Positions 1-10,840 of a DNA stretch of 64,000 nucleotides are shown piece after piece. This DNA is from Streptomyces sp. Je 1-332. GTDB taxonomy: Bacteria > Actinomycetota > Actinomycetes > Streptomycetales > Streptomycetaceae. The notes beneath the pieces are model-generated. The model was given only the letters and a program-made list of their open reading frames with translations. It was not told where the DNA came from and searched no databases. The position numbers and the translations under genes are program-made. The DNA is taken from NCBI RefSeq assembly GCF_040730185.1, contig NZ_CP160402.1, forward strand, positions 868,001 through 932,000, read 5' to 3'. Position 1 is the first letter of the stretch. Each line of letters starts with the position of its first letter.

Positions 1-161
1 GCTTCCTGCGCCTGGTGGTCCGCCCGCCGGTCGACGTACAGCCCCTGATCAGTAGCCTGGAACAAACGCTGTACGCGACCGGCGGAACCAACCCTGGCCT
101 CCTGCCGGTCCCCTACGCCTCGGGGAACCCCGCGGTGGACCGGCTGGTGATGCGGGCCTGA
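1..161 (+). CDS. 3' end of an unidentified protein (partial)
   Basis: An open frame enters from the left edge (codons begin at position 3) and ends at TGA 159-161. It gives about 52 C-terminal residues ending in DRLVMRA. Codon third positions are GC-rich as expected for a real gene here. The 52 residues carry no motif I recognise, so I assign no function. It ends 9 bases before the end of the convergent GH53 gene. It could belong to the carbohydrate locus that follows, but nothing in the fragment shows this. Confidence 0.5.
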   Translation, partial: FLRLVVRPPVDVQPLISSLEQTLYATGGTNPGLLPVPYASGNPAVDRLVMRA

Positions 162-170
162 GCCCCCGAC

Positions 171-1727
171 TCAACGGTGCGTGAACGCGCCCATCGCCTC
201 GGTGGGCACTCCGTCGTAGTCGAAGAGTGCCTGGTTCTCCCAGGCGTTGCCCGTCGAGGGGTCCGTCGGATCCCAGCCGTTGCCCTTGACGGCGGTCCAG
301 GTGGCGTCCCACCAGAAGACACCCAGGCCCCGGCCGGACGGAACCGCCTCCACGACGCTCTGGATGTCGCGGAACCATGCCGCCTGGCCCGCCTCGGTGG
401 CGGGGTAGCCGCCGACGAGTTCGTCGGACCTGTCGATGACGTCCTCCCAGCCGTCGTCGCTGCCCAGGCGGAAGGGGTAGGCCGTCTCGGCGACGAAGAG
501 CGGCCTGGCATAGCGCGCCGCGAGATCATCGAGGTTGGCCTGCAGGTCGGACAGGGCGCCGTGCCAGTAGCCGTAGAAGGAAAGGCCGATGACGTCGAAC
601 GGCACGTTGCGGGAGACCGCGTTGTCGAACCATCTGCGGTACAGGCTGTTGTCGCCGCCGTTGGCGAGGTGGAGAGCGACCCGCGTACTCGACGAGACGT
701 CCTTGGCGGCCGTCGCGCCCGCCGTCAGCAGACCCGCCAGCTGCGCCCAGTCGGATGTCGAACCGGCCGGCCACAGCATGCCGCCGTTCAGCTCGTTGCC
801 GATCTGCACCATGTCCGCGGTGGTGCCCTGCGCCTTGAGTGCGTTCAGGACGTCGTACGTGTGGTCGTACACGTCGGTCTTCAACTGGGCGTACGAGTGC
901 CCCGACCAGGCCGAGGGGATCGTCTGGGCGCCCGGGTCGGTCCAGGTGTCGGAGTAGTGGAAGTCGACGAGGAGCTTCATGCCGTGTGCCTTGACGCGCT
1001 TGGCCACGGTGAGGACGCGACCCTTGTCGCAGTATCCGTCGGCGGGGTCGACCCACACCCGCAGGCGGGCGTAGTTCATCCCGGCGGACTTCAGTACGGC
1101 GAGGGCGTCAGCGGTGGCGCCCGAGCCGGTGCGGTACACGCCGCCGAAGTCCTCGTTCTTCTTGAGTGAGGAGACGTCAGCACCCTTGACAGAAAGGCCG
1201 GTTGTCCCAGGCGTGAGGGTGATGTCGTCGAAGTTGGCCCAGTTCCCCGCGTGCGCGTCGGAGTACAGGCGCACGGTGCACGCGCCGCCCGTCACCGTGA
1301 CGGAGGTGACGATGCGCAGCCACTTTCCGTTCGGGGTGGGCGGCAGGTCGGTGCGCTGTTCCGTGGAGCCGCTCTTGAGAGCCAGGTACGCGGATCTCTG
1401 TCCGCCGCTGGAGCGGACCCAGGCAGTGAGCGTGTACGTGCCGTTGGTGAGACCGGTGAGGTACTGGTACGTCTCGACCTTGTACGCCGAGGCCGACCAG
1501 TGGGTCAGGCGCCGGCTCCCGGTGCGGCCGCCCGCCTCCGCGAAGGAGGCGGAGGAGGTGCCGTAGGTGCTCCAGCCGGTGGTGCCGCTCTCGAAGCCAC
1601 CGTTGGTGAGGGTGGAAGCGGCGCTCGCCGGCCGTGCGGGCAGGGCCATGGCGGCGGCGCCTCCCAGTGCCGCGGCCAGGGCTGCTCTGCGGGTGGTGCC
1701 TGAGCTGAATGTTCCGTTTCCGTGCAT
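171..1727 (-). CDS. Secreted arabinogalactan endo-beta-1,4-galactanase (GH53) with N-terminal carbohydrate-binding domain
   Basis: It would cleave beta-1,4-galactan chains of plant type I arabinogalactan outside the cell. The protein has 518 residues. The N-terminus has a twin-arginine signal (RR at 13-14, cleavage near residue 36). Residues about 37-175 form a jelly-roll carbohydrate-binding module, starting TLTNGGFESG, as in CBM4/9- or CBM61-type modules. Residues about 185-515 form the GH53 barrel, with the acid/base Glu312 in QIGNELNGG and nucleophile Glu414 in VAETAYPF. I chose the ATG at 1727 because AAGGGA precedes it; an upstream in-frame ATG at 1757 has no ribosome site and would precede the signal peptide. 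It lies 63 bases downstream of the GH42 gene on the same strand, so the two are probably one operon. Export by Tat is inferred from the RR motif. Confidence 0.9.
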   Translation of the reverse strand: MHGNGTFSSGTTRRAALAAALGGAAAMALPARPASAASTLTNGGFESGTTGWSTYGTSSASFAEAGGRTGSRRLTHWSASAYKVETYQYLTGLTNGTYTLTAWVRSSGGQRSAYLALKSGSTEQRTDLPPTPNGKWLRIVTSVTVTGGACTVRLYSDAHAGNWANFDDITLTPGTTGLSVKGADVSSLKKNEDFGGVYRTGSGATADALAVLKSAGMNYARLRVWVDPADGYCDKGRVLTVAKRVKAHGMKLLVDFHYSDTWTDPGAQTIPSAWSGHSYAQLKTDVYDHTYDVLNALKAQGTTADMVQIGNELNGGMLWPAGSTSDWAQLAGLLTAGATAAKDVSSSTRVALHLANGGDNSLYRRWFDNAVSRNVPFDVIGLSFYGYWHGALSDLQANLDDLAARYARPLFVAETAYPFRLGSDDGWEDVIDRSDELVGGYPATEAGQAAWFRDIQSVVEAVPSGRGLGVFWWDATWTAVKGNGWDPTDPSTGNAWENQALFDYDGVPTEAMGAFTHR

Positions 1728-1790
1728 CGTCGATGTCCCTTCGACTTCGCGGTACATGGGGTCGGGTGAAGTGATCAGATGGGCTTCGGG

Positions 1791-3812
1791 TCAGCCGTCG
1801 AGGCGGACGACCCGAACGGCGCCCGCGGGCACGCCCAGCCGTCCGGCGGCGCGCTCGCCGGTGAGGAGTTCGGTGCCGTGGGCGTCGAGCGGCACTTTGG
1901 CGTCGGTCTCGGTGTGGTTGATGGCGAAGACGTAGCTGCCGGTGTCGCCCCGCCGCGTCACCACCTCGACGTCACGCGGGAGTTCGGGCCCTTCGGTGAC
2001 GCCCGCGTCGGCGCAGACGGTACCGAGCAGGGCGTGGAGATCGTGGGCGCTCAGGCGCGTGGAGAGGTACCAGGCCGTGCCTTCGCCGAGTTGGTTGCGG
2101 GTGACGGCGGGGTGCCCCGCGGCCAGGCCGTCCGCGTAGGTCCACACGGTGCCGGCGCCCCGCGGCACGACGAACTCCGTCCACACGTCCGCGGTCATTT
2201 CGGCACCGTCGGGCCCTGTGATGCGTGCCGTCTCTCCGTCGAGCAGCGGCGAGAACTCCTCGACGGTCAGACCGAGCACATCCCGCAGGGCACCAGGGCA
2301 GGGCCCGGGGTGCACGGCGTCGTGCTCGTCGACGATGCCGGAGAAGTAGGAGACGAGGAGGGTGCCGCCCCCGGCCACGTATTCCTTGAGGTTGAGCGCC
2401 GCGGCCTCCGTCGCCAGGTACAGCGCGGGGACGACGACCAGGGGGTACGCCGACAGGTCGGCCTCGGGGTGGGCGAAGTCGACGGTGAGGTGGCGGTCGT
2501 ACAGGGCCTCGTAGAACGTGTCGGCTCGCTCCCGGGCGTCGTGGTCCTCGCTGGGGTGCCACTGCAGGGACTGCGCCCACCAGGAGTGCCAGTCCCACAG
2601 CATCACCACGTCCGAGACCGTTCGGGTGCCTTTCACGGGCGCCAACTCGGCGATCGACGCGCCCAGTTCGACGACCTCGCGCCAGACCCGGGAGTCCGTT
2701 CCGGCATGCGGCAGCATCGCCGAGTGGAACTTCTCCGCGCCGCGCCGCGACTGCCGCCACTGGAAGAACAGCGCGCCCTCGGAGCCGCGCGCGACGTGGG
2801 CCAGGGAGTTGCGGGCCATCTGCCCCGGGGCCTTCGCGGGGTTGCGGGGCTGCCAGTTGACGCCGGACGTGGAGTGCTCCAGGAGCAGCCAGGGGGCGCC
2901 GCCCGCCACGGAGCGGGTGAGGTCGGCGGCCATGGCGAGGTTGACGTGGGTGCGGCGGCCGTCGGTGATCAGGTAATGGTCGTTGGTGACGAGGTCGACC
3001 TCACGGCCCCAGGCCCAGTAGTCCAGGGAGTCGCACTGGCTGAGGGCGGTCATGAAGTTGGTGGTGACGGGCGCGCCGGGGGCCAGGCGGTGCAGGATGT
3101 CGCGTTCGCGGACGAAGTTCTCGCGCAGGGTCGCGTCGGCGAACCGGCGGTAGTCCAGGGCCTGCGCGGGATTGCCGACCGTGGGCGTGGCACGCGGCGG
3201 CTCGATCTCCTCGAAGGAGCCGTAGCGCTGCCCCCAGAAGGCCGTGCCCCAGGCCTCGTTGACCGCCTCCACGGTCCCGTACGTCGTCCGCAGCCAACTC
3301 CGGAAGTGGGCGGCGCAGGAGGCGCAGTAGCAGGCGGAGACCGGGACCCCGTACTCGTTGTGGACGTGCCACATCGCGAGCGCGGGGTGCTCGGCGTACC
3401 GGCGTGCGAGTTGCTCGGTGATGGCGGAGGACGCCTCGCGGTATGCGGAGTTGCTGTGGCAGATGGCGCCGCGTGAGCCGAACTCGTGGCGCATGCCCTC
3501 GGCGGTGACGGGCAGGGCGTCGGGGTGTGCGCGGTAGAACCAGGCGGGGGGCGCGACCGTCGGGGTGCCGAGGTCGGCGCGGATGCCGTTCTCGTGCAGG
3601 AGGTCGAGGACCCGGTCGAGCCAGCCGAACTCGTAGGCGCCGGGGGACGGTTCGAGCAGGGCCCAGGAGAAGATCCCGACGCTCACCATCGCGACGCCGG
3701 CCTCGCGCATCAGCGCCATGTCCTCGGGCCAGACGCATTCCGGCCACTGCTCGGGGTTGTAATCCCCACCGAAGGCGAGCCCGGTCAGGCCCGTGGGGGT
3801 GTTCTCCGGCAT
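1791..3812 (-). CDS. Beta-galactosidase, GH42
   Basis: This enzyme releases galactose from galacto-oligosaccharides made by the neighbouring endo-galactanase. The protein has 673 residues, normal for GH42, and has no signal peptide, so it should act in the cytoplasm on imported oligosaccharides. The acid/base is Glu153 in HVHNEYG and the nucleophile is Glu312 in LLEHSTSGVN. A Cys cluster at 161-166 (CYCASC) matches the zinc site of GH42 enzymes. The N-terminal barrel is followed by a trimerisation domain and a small beta C-terminal domain. The start at 3812 (MPENTP) is preceded by GGGAGAG; an upstream ATG at 3881 lacks a ribosome site. It is transcribed divergently from the sugar ABC transporter, with operator-like palindromes between them. 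Confidence 0.93.
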   Translation of the reverse strand: MPENTPTGLTGLAFGGDYNPEQWPECVWPEDMALMREAGVAMVSVGIFSWALLEPSPGAYEFGWLDRVLDLLHENGIRADLGTPTVAPPAWFYRAHPDALPVTAEGMRHEFGSRGAICHSNSAYREASSAITEQLARRYAEHPALAMWHVHNEYGVPVSACYCASCAAHFRSWLRTTYGTVEAVNEAWGTAFWGQRYGSFEEIEPPRATPTVGNPAQALDYRRFADATLRENFVRERDILHRLAPGAPVTTNFMTALSQCDSLDYWAWGREVDLVTNDHYLITDGRRTHVNLAMAADLTRSVAGGAPWLLLEHSTSGVNWQPRNPAKAPGQMARNSLAHVARGSEGALFFQWRQSRRGAEKFHSAMLPHAGTDSRVWREVVELGASIAELAPVKGTRTVSDVVMLWDWHSWWAQSLQWHPSEDHDARERADTFYEALYDRHLTVDFAHPEADLSAYPLVVVPALYLATEAAALNLKEYVAGGGTLLVSYFSGIVDEHDAVHPGPCPGALRDVLGLTVEEFSPLLDGETARITGPDGAEMTADVWTEFVVPRGAGTVWTYADGLAAGHPAVTRNQLGEGTAWYLSTRLSAHDLHALLGTVCADAGVTEGPELPRDVEVVTRRGDTGSYVFAINHTETDAKVPLDAHGTELLTGERAAGRLGVPAGAVRVVRLDG

Positions 3813-3863
3813 GGATCTCTCCCGAGTCGTCGATCGGTTGGAAGCATCAGTTGGCCACAACAA

Positions 3864-3879
3864 TTGGGAACGTGCACAC
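3864..3879. promoter_or_regulatory. Degenerate second LacI-type operator
   Basis: The 16 bases TTGGGAACGTGCACAC match the strong palindrome at 3953-3968 at 11 of 16 positions, keeping the GAACG core. It lies in the leader or promoter of the GH42 gene. I infer a weaker binding site for the LacI regulator encoded at 7192-8217. Confidence 0.4.
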
Positions 3880-3925
3880 ACACTTTGGCGGCTGTGAGTT
3901 CAACATAACCGCACAGCAACAACCA

Positions 3926-3954
3926 TTGACAAGGGTCCTGGATGTTTCTCTACT
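3926..3954 (+). promoter_or_regulatory. Probable promoter of the galacto-oligosaccharide transporter operon
   Basis: A perfect -35 box TTGACA (3926-3931) is followed after 17 bases by TCTACT (3949-3954), which matches the -10 consensus at 4 of 6 positions. The palindrome at 3953-3968 begins inside the -10 box, where a bound repressor would block initiation. The complement of the -35 box (TTGTCA) may also serve a divergent promoter for the GH42 gene. Confidence 0.6.
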
Positions 3955-3968
3955 GTGAACGCTCACAG
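3953..3968. promoter_or_regulatory. LacI-family operator palindrome
   Basis: CTGTGAACGCTCACAG is an inverted repeat with 6-base arms around a central ACGC. The central CG is the hallmark of LacI-family operators. It overlaps the expected transcription start of the transporter operon, whose last gene encodes a LacI regulator. Repression in the absence of galacto-oligosaccharide is the natural inference. Confidence 0.7.
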
Positions 3969-4026
3969 ATGCGTGGCAGGCCGCTCGACGCAGTCGGCAC
4001 AGCCACCCGGTAAGGGGAGACCATCC

Positions 4027-5346
4027 ATGCCGTTCATGAAGCACCGCCGCTTCCACGCCACTTCGCTCGCCCTCGCCCTCGGCGCCGCCACCCTCACCGC
4101 GTGCGGTTCGTCGGACGACGGGGGCCAGGAGGAGTCCGGCCCCGCCTCCCTGACGTACTGGGCCTGGACGCCCGGCATGGACAAGGTCGTCGACCTGTGG
4201 AACGCGGGCCCCGGCAAGAAGGAACAGATCAAGGTAACGGTCAAGAAGCAGGCGTCCGGCGACACCCTCGTCACCAAGATCCTCACCGCCCACAAGGCCA
4301 AGAAGGCCCCGGACCTGGTCCAGGCCGAGTTCCAGGCCCTGCCGACCCTGGTCAGCAACGGCGCCCTCGCCGACATATCCGGTGAAGTGGACGACGTGAA
4401 GGGCGAGTTCCCCGACGGCCTCTGGCAACAGACGACGCTCGGTTCGGACGCGGTGTACGCGGTGCCGCAGGACTCGGGGCCGATGATGTTCTACTACCGC
4501 GCCGACCTCTTCAAGAAGTACGACCTCAAGGTGCCCACCACCTGGGACGAGTTCGCCGAGACCGCCCGCGCGCTGAAGAAGAAGGCCCCGGACAAGGATC
4601 TCACCACGTTCTCCGCGAACGACTCAGGGCTCTTCGCGGGCCTCGCCCAGCAGGCGGGCGCCAAGTGGTGGACCACCAAGGGCGAGAAGTGGGAGGTCGG
4701 CATCGACGACGGTGCCACGCGCAAGGTCGCCGACTTCTGGGGCGGCCTCGTCAAGGAGGGCGCCATCGACAACCAGCCGATGTACACCCCCGCCTGGAAC
4801 AAGGCCCTCAACACCGGCAAGCAGATCGCCTGGGTCAGCGCGGTCTGGGCGCCCGGCACCCTCACCACCGCCGCCCCCGACACCAAGGGCAAGTGGGCCA
4901 TGGCCCCCCTTCCCCAGTGGACCAAGGGCGAGAAGGCCACGGGCAGTTGGGGCGGCTCCTCGACCGCCGTCACCACCGACAGCGACCACAAGACGGCCGC
5001 CGCCAAGTTCGCCGCCTGGCTCAACACCGACCCGAAGGCACTGGACGCGCTCGCGAAGGAAGGCGGCATCTACCCCGCCGCCACCGCGGCCCAGACCAGC
5101 GGCGCCTTCGCCGAGCCTCCGGCCTTCTTCGCCGACCAGAAGGACTTCTATCCGCAGGCCGCCGAGATCGCGAAGACCGCGGCCCCCGGCGCCTGGGGCC
5201 CGAACGTGAACGTCGCCTACACCACCTTCAAGGACGCCTTCGGCTCGGCCGCCAAGAACAAGTCCGACTTCGGCGACGCCCTGGGCACCATGCAGGACGC
5301 CACCGTCGCCGACCTGAAGAAGCAGGGCTTCGGAGTCGCGCCGTGA
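4027..5346 (+). CDS. ABC transporter sugar-binding lipoprotein
   Basis: This extracytoplasmic binding protein captures oligosaccharides for an ABC importer. It has 439 residues with a lipoprotein signal: positive residues at 5-8, a hydrophobic stretch, and lipobox LTAC with Cys26. Lipidation would anchor it on the outer face of the membrane. The remainder is a family 1 (MalE-like) solute-binding fold, with the motif VPTTWDEFAETARALKK typical of carbohydrate-binding members. AGGGGAG lies just upstream of the ATG. It overlaps the first permease by GTGA and sits between GH53/GH42 and a LacI regulator, so galacto-oligosaccharides are the likely ligand. Ligand identity is inferred from context only. 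Confidence 0.9.
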   Translation: MPFMKHRRFHATSLALALGAATLTACGSSDDGGQEESGPASLTYWAWTPGMDKVVDLWNAGPGKKEQIKVTVKKQASGDTLVTKILTAHKAKKAPDLVQAEFQALPTLVSNGALADISGEVDDVKGEFPDGLWQQTTLGSDAVYAVPQDSGPMMFYYRADLFKKYDLKVPTTWDEFAETARALKKKAPDKDLTTFSANDSGLFAGLAQQAGAKWWTTKGEKWEVGIDDGATRKVADFWGGLVKEGAIDNQPMYTPAWNKALNTGKQIAWVSAVWAPGTLTTAAPDTKGKWAMAPLPQWTKGEKATGSWGGSSTAVTTDSDHKTAAAKFAAWLNTDPKALDALAKEGGIYPAATAAQTSGAFAEPPAFFADQKDFYPQAAEIAKTAAPGAWGPNVNVAYTTFKDAFGSAAKNKSDFGDALGTMQDATVADLKKQGFGVAP

Positions 5347-6287
5347 CCACCCCCGCACCACCCGCAAGCCCCCGCCGCCGGTTCGCGTACGGGCTCAAGA
5401 GCGCCCCGTACGCCTTCCTGCTCCCCGCCACCCTGCTCTTCGCGCTCTTCTTCGCGCTGCCCATCGGCTACGCGCTCTGGCTCAGCCTCCACAAGGTCGA
5501 GGTGAAAGGCCTCGGCCTGGGCAAGGACGCCCGGCGCGAGGTCTGGGCCGGAATCGGCAACTACACCGACGCGCTCACCGACCCCGAACTCCTGCACGGC
5601 ACGCTGCGCGTCCTCGGCTACGGCGCCATCGTCATCCCGGTGATGCTCGGCCTCGCCCTGCTCTTCGCGCTGCTCCTGGACACCGAGCGGGTGCGCCTCA
5701 CGCCTTTCACGCGCCTCGCGATCTTCCTGCCGTACGCCGTGCCGGGGGTCATCGCCGCGCTCCTGTGGGGGTTCCTCTACCTCCAGGACGTCAGCCCCTT
5801 CTTCCACGTCCTCGACAAGCTCGGCATGCCACAGCCCGACCTGCTCGACGGCGGCCCCCTCTACCTCGCGCTCTCCAACATCGCGGTCTGGGGCGGCACC
5901 GGCTTCAACATGATCGTCATCTACACCTCACTGCGGTCCATCCCGGCCGAGGTGCACGAGGCGGCGAAGCTGGACGGTTGCTCCCAGCTGCAGATCGCGC
6001 TGCGGATCAAGATCCCGATGGTGGCGCCCTCACTGGTGCTCACCTTCTTCTTCTCGATCATCGCGACGCTCCAGGTGTTCAGCGAGCCGACCACCCTCAA
6101 ACCCCTCACCAACTCCGTCTCCACCACCTGGAGTCCGCTGATGAAGGTGTACCAGGACGCCTTCGGCAAGGGCGACATCAACTCCGCGGCGGCCACCGCC
6201 GTGATCATCGCGGTCGCCACGCTCGTCCTGTCCTTCGGGTTCCTGCGCGCCGCGAACTCCCGCACGAAGAAGGAGGCGGCCCGATGA
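5343..6287 (+). CDS. Sugar ABC transporter permease (MalF type)
   Basis: This is the first membrane subunit of the importer, 314 residues with about six membrane segments. The EAA loop that contacts the ATPase reads EVHEAAKLDGCSQLQIALRI. The start is the GTG at 5343, which overlaps the stop of the binding-protein gene as GTGA; the frame is open further upstream but only as antisense-like noncoding sequence. It overlaps the next permease by ATGA. No ATPase gene is nearby, so a shared ATPase of the MsiK type encoded elsewhere is expected, as known for streptomycete CUT1 sugar importers. Confidence 0.9.
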   Translation: MTTPAPPASPRRRFAYGLKSAPYAFLLPATLLFALFFALPIGYALWLSLHKVEVKGLGLGKDARREVWAGIGNYTDALTDPELLHGTLRVLGYGAIVIPVMLGLALLFALLLDTERVRLTPFTRLAIFLPYAVPGVIAALLWGFLYLQDVSPFFHVLDKLGMPQPDLLDGGPLYLALSNIAVWGGTGFNMIVIYTSLRSIPAEVHEAAKLDGCSQLQIALRIKIPMVAPSLVLTFFFSIIATLQVFSEPTTLKPLTNSVSTTWSPLMKVYQDAFGKGDINSAAATAVIIAVATLVLSFGFLRAANSRTKKEAAR

Positions 6288-7189
6288 GCGTGCTCACCGT
6301 CCGCAAGGCCGCGCCCGCCGCGGGCACCACCCCCGGCACCGCCCAGGGCCCGCCCGCGCCCCGGAGGATCGCCGTCCTCCCGACCGCCGTACTGCTGCTC
6401 GGCGCCCTGTACTGCCTGCTGCCCGTGCTCTGGGTGGTGATCGCCTCCACCAAGTCCGGCCGCGAGCTGTTCTCCACGTTCACGTTCTGGCCCGGCAGCG
6501 GGTTCGCCGACAACATCAGCGACCTGTCCGGCTACCGCGACGGCGTCTACTGGCGCTGGATGGGCAACTCCGCGCTCTACGCGGGCCTGGGCGCGCTCCT
6601 GTCCACGGCCGTCTCAGCGATCAGCGGCTACGCCCTCGCGATCTACCGGTTCCGAGGACGCGAGACCGTCTTCAACGTCCTCATGGCGGGCGTCCTGATG
6701 CCCCCGGTCATCCTGGCCGTCCCGCAGTACCTCCTGCTCGCGAAGGCCGACCTCACCGATTCGTACGCCTCGGTCCTGCTGCCGCTGATCCTCTCCCCCT
6801 ACGGCGTGTACCTCGCCCGGATCTACGCCGCTTCGGCCGTCCCCGGCGACGTCGTGGAAGCGGGACGGATGGACGGTGCGAGCGAGTGGCGGATCTTCAC
6901 CCGGATCGCGCTGCCGATGATGGTGCCCGGCCTGGTGACCGTGTTCCTCTTCCAGTTCGTGGCCGTGTGGAACAACTTCCTGCTCCCCTACATCATGCTC
7001 AGCGACGACGAGAAGTTCCCCATCACGCTGGGCCTGTTCACGCTCCTGGAGCAGGGCTCCAACACCCCCGCGCTCTACACCCTCGTGATCACCGGCGCAC
7101 TGCTCGCCGTCGTACCGCTCATCGCCCTGTTCCTGGTCATCCAGCGCTTCTGGAGCCTGGACCTGCTGTCCGGAGCCGTAAAGTCGTGA
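6284..7189 (+). CDS. Sugar ABC transporter permease (MalG type)
   Basis: This is the second membrane subunit of the importer, 301 residues with about six membrane segments. The conserved cytoplasmic loop reads VVEAGRMDGASEWRIF and faces the ATPase. The ATG at 6284 overlaps the previous stop codon, so translation is coupled. A Pro/Ala-rich stretch of about 25 residues precedes the first membrane segment. It is followed 2 bases later by the LacI regulator, so the whole set 4027-8217 is one operon. Confidence 0.9.
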   Translation: MSVLTVRKAAPAAGTTPGTAQGPPAPRRIAVLPTAVLLLGALYCLLPVLWVVIASTKSGRELFSTFTFWPGSGFADNISDLSGYRDGVYWRWMGNSALYAGLGALLSTAVSAISGYALAIYRFRGRETVFNVLMAGVLMPPVILAVPQYLLLAKADLTDSYASVLLPLILSPYGVYLARIYAASAVPGDVVEAGRMDGASEWRIFTRIALPMMVPGLVTVFLFQFVAVWNNFLLPYIMLSDDEKFPITLGLFTLLEQGSNTPALYTLVITGALLAVVPLIALFLVIQRFWSLDLLSGAVKS

Positions 7190-7191
7190 CC

Positions 7192-8217
7192 ATGAACGCA
7201 ACGGGGGGCAGGCGCAGGCCGCCGACGATCCATGACGTGGCCCGCGAGGCCGGTGTCTCGCGTGGCACGGTGTCCCGCGTCCTCAACGGCGGGCACTACG
7301 TGAGCCCTTCCTCCCAGGAGGCCGTGAACGCGGCCATCCGCAAGACCGGTTACGTCGTCAACCGGCATGCCCGCTCGCTGATAACCGGCCGCTCCGACTC
7401 GGTGGGCTTCCTCCTGACCGAACCGCAGGAGCGCTTCTTCGAGGACCCCAACTTCAATGTCCTGCTGAGGGGTTGCACGCAGGCGCTCGCCGCGCACGAC
7501 ATCCCGCTGCTCCTGATGCTGGCCGGCACCCCGGACGAGCGGCGCCGCATCATGCGCTACATCACCGCGGGCCACGTCGACGGGGTCCTCCTGGTCTCCA
7601 GCCACTCCGGTGACTCCGTCACGGACGAGCTGCGGGAGGCCGGGGTTCCGCTGGTGGCGTGCGGGAAGCCGATCGGCCAGGCATCGAAGGTGAGCTATGT
7701 CGCCGCGGACGACCGGGACGGCGCCCGTGACATGGTGCGCCACCTCCTCTCCCTCGGCCGGCGCCGTGTCGGTACGGTGACCGGGCCGCTGGACACCCCT
7801 GGCGGTGTGGACCGCCTCGCGGGATACCGGGAGATCCTCGCCGAGGAGGGCATCGAGGCCGACGAGCGGCTCATCGCGTCCGGTGACTACAGCCGGGCGG
7901 GCGGAGAGGCCGCGGCGGCCCAGCTCCTGGATCGGGCCCCGGACCTGGATGCCGTGTTCGTCGCATCGGACCTCATGGCGCAGGGCGTACTCACCACCCT
8001 CCACCGCGCGGGCCGCCGCGTCCCGGAGGACGTCGCGGTCGGCGGGTTCGACGACTCGCCCGCAGCCCTGACCGCCCGCCCCGCGCTGACGACGGTCCGC
8101 CAGCCGTGGGACCGCATCAGCGCCGAGATGGTGCGGGTGCTGCTCGCCCGGATCAGCGGCGAGGATCCGGCCGCGGTCATCCTGCCGACGGAGCTCGTGA
8201 TCCGCGGCTCGGCCTGA
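7192..8217 (+). CDS. LacI-family transcriptional repressor of the galactan locus
   Basis: The protein has 341 residues. The N-terminal helix-turn-helix (about residues 8-33, TIHDVAREAGVSRGTVSRVLNG) is followed by a periplasmic-binding-protein-like sensor domain. The gene starts 2 bases after the last permease stop and is therefore cotranscribed with the importer. The palindrome CTGTGAACGCTCACAG at the operon promoter is the obvious target, giving negative autoregulation relieved by a galactan-derived sugar. Direct binding and the inducer are inferred. Confidence 0.88.
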   Translation: MNATGGRRRPPTIHDVAREAGVSRGTVSRVLNGGHYVSPSSQEAVNAAIRKTGYVVNRHARSLITGRSDSVGFLLTEPQERFFEDPNFNVLLRGCTQALAAHDIPLLLMLAGTPDERRRIMRYITAGHVDGVLLVSSHSGDSVTDELREAGVPLVACGKPIGQASKVSYVAADDRDGARDMVRHLLSLGRRRVGTVTGPLDTPGGVDRLAGYREILAEEGIEADERLIASGDYSRAGGEAAAAQLLDRAPDLDAVFVASDLMAQGVLTTLHRAGRRVPEDVAVGGFDDSPAALTARPALTTVRQPWDRISAEMVRVLLARISGEDPAAVILPTELVIRGSA

Positions 8218-8281
8218 CGCATCCCAGGCACGCTGACGTACAAGCACGAGGCCGCGGACTGCTTCCTCTCCGCGGCCGTGA

Positions 8282-10654
<2,373 letters not shown>

Positions 10655-10673
10655 GCGGCTCCCCTAGCGCCGA

Positions 10674-10691
10674 CGTTCGTAATTTCGAACG
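10674..10691. promoter_or_regulatory. Putative operator upstream of the GH43 gene
   Basis: CGTTCGTAATTTCGAACG is a perfect inverted repeat with 6-base arms and a 6-base AT-rich spacer. It lies 19 bases before the GH43 start codon. Two related half-sites, CGAACG (10705-10710) and CGAAAC (10712-10717), follow. The motif differs from the LacI operator at 3953, so another regulator is likely involved. Confidence 0.5.
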
Positions 10692-10771
10692 CTATCTGAT
10701 ACTCCGAACGCCGAAACGGTAAAGGGGTGTTGGGGCTAGGTCAACGGTTGTGGCGAGATGCGACGAGATGG

Positions 10772-10825
10772 GTCCGCGGGCGTCTGCGCGGGTGTCTGGG
10801 CGGGTGTCCGCGGGCGTCTGCGCGG
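10772..10825. repeat. Direct repeat of 20 bases
   Basis: The segment 10772-10791 recurs exactly at 10806-10825, with a related GTGTCTGGGCGG stretch between. It lies between the LysR stop and the GH43 promoter. It reads as a local tandem expansion with no evident function. Confidence 0.7.
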
Positions 10826-10840
10826 CCTGCTCGCGGGCCC

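Noticed and set aside
1779..3476. Long plus-strand open frame opposite the GH42 gene.
   Set aside because: It mirrors the high-GC codon pattern of the GH42 gene and contains no domain.
3953..3968. Possible CRP-type site because of the TGTGA and TCACA halves.
   Set aside because: CRP sites have a 6-base spacer; here it is 4, with the central CG typical of LacI operators, and a LacI gene is in the operon.
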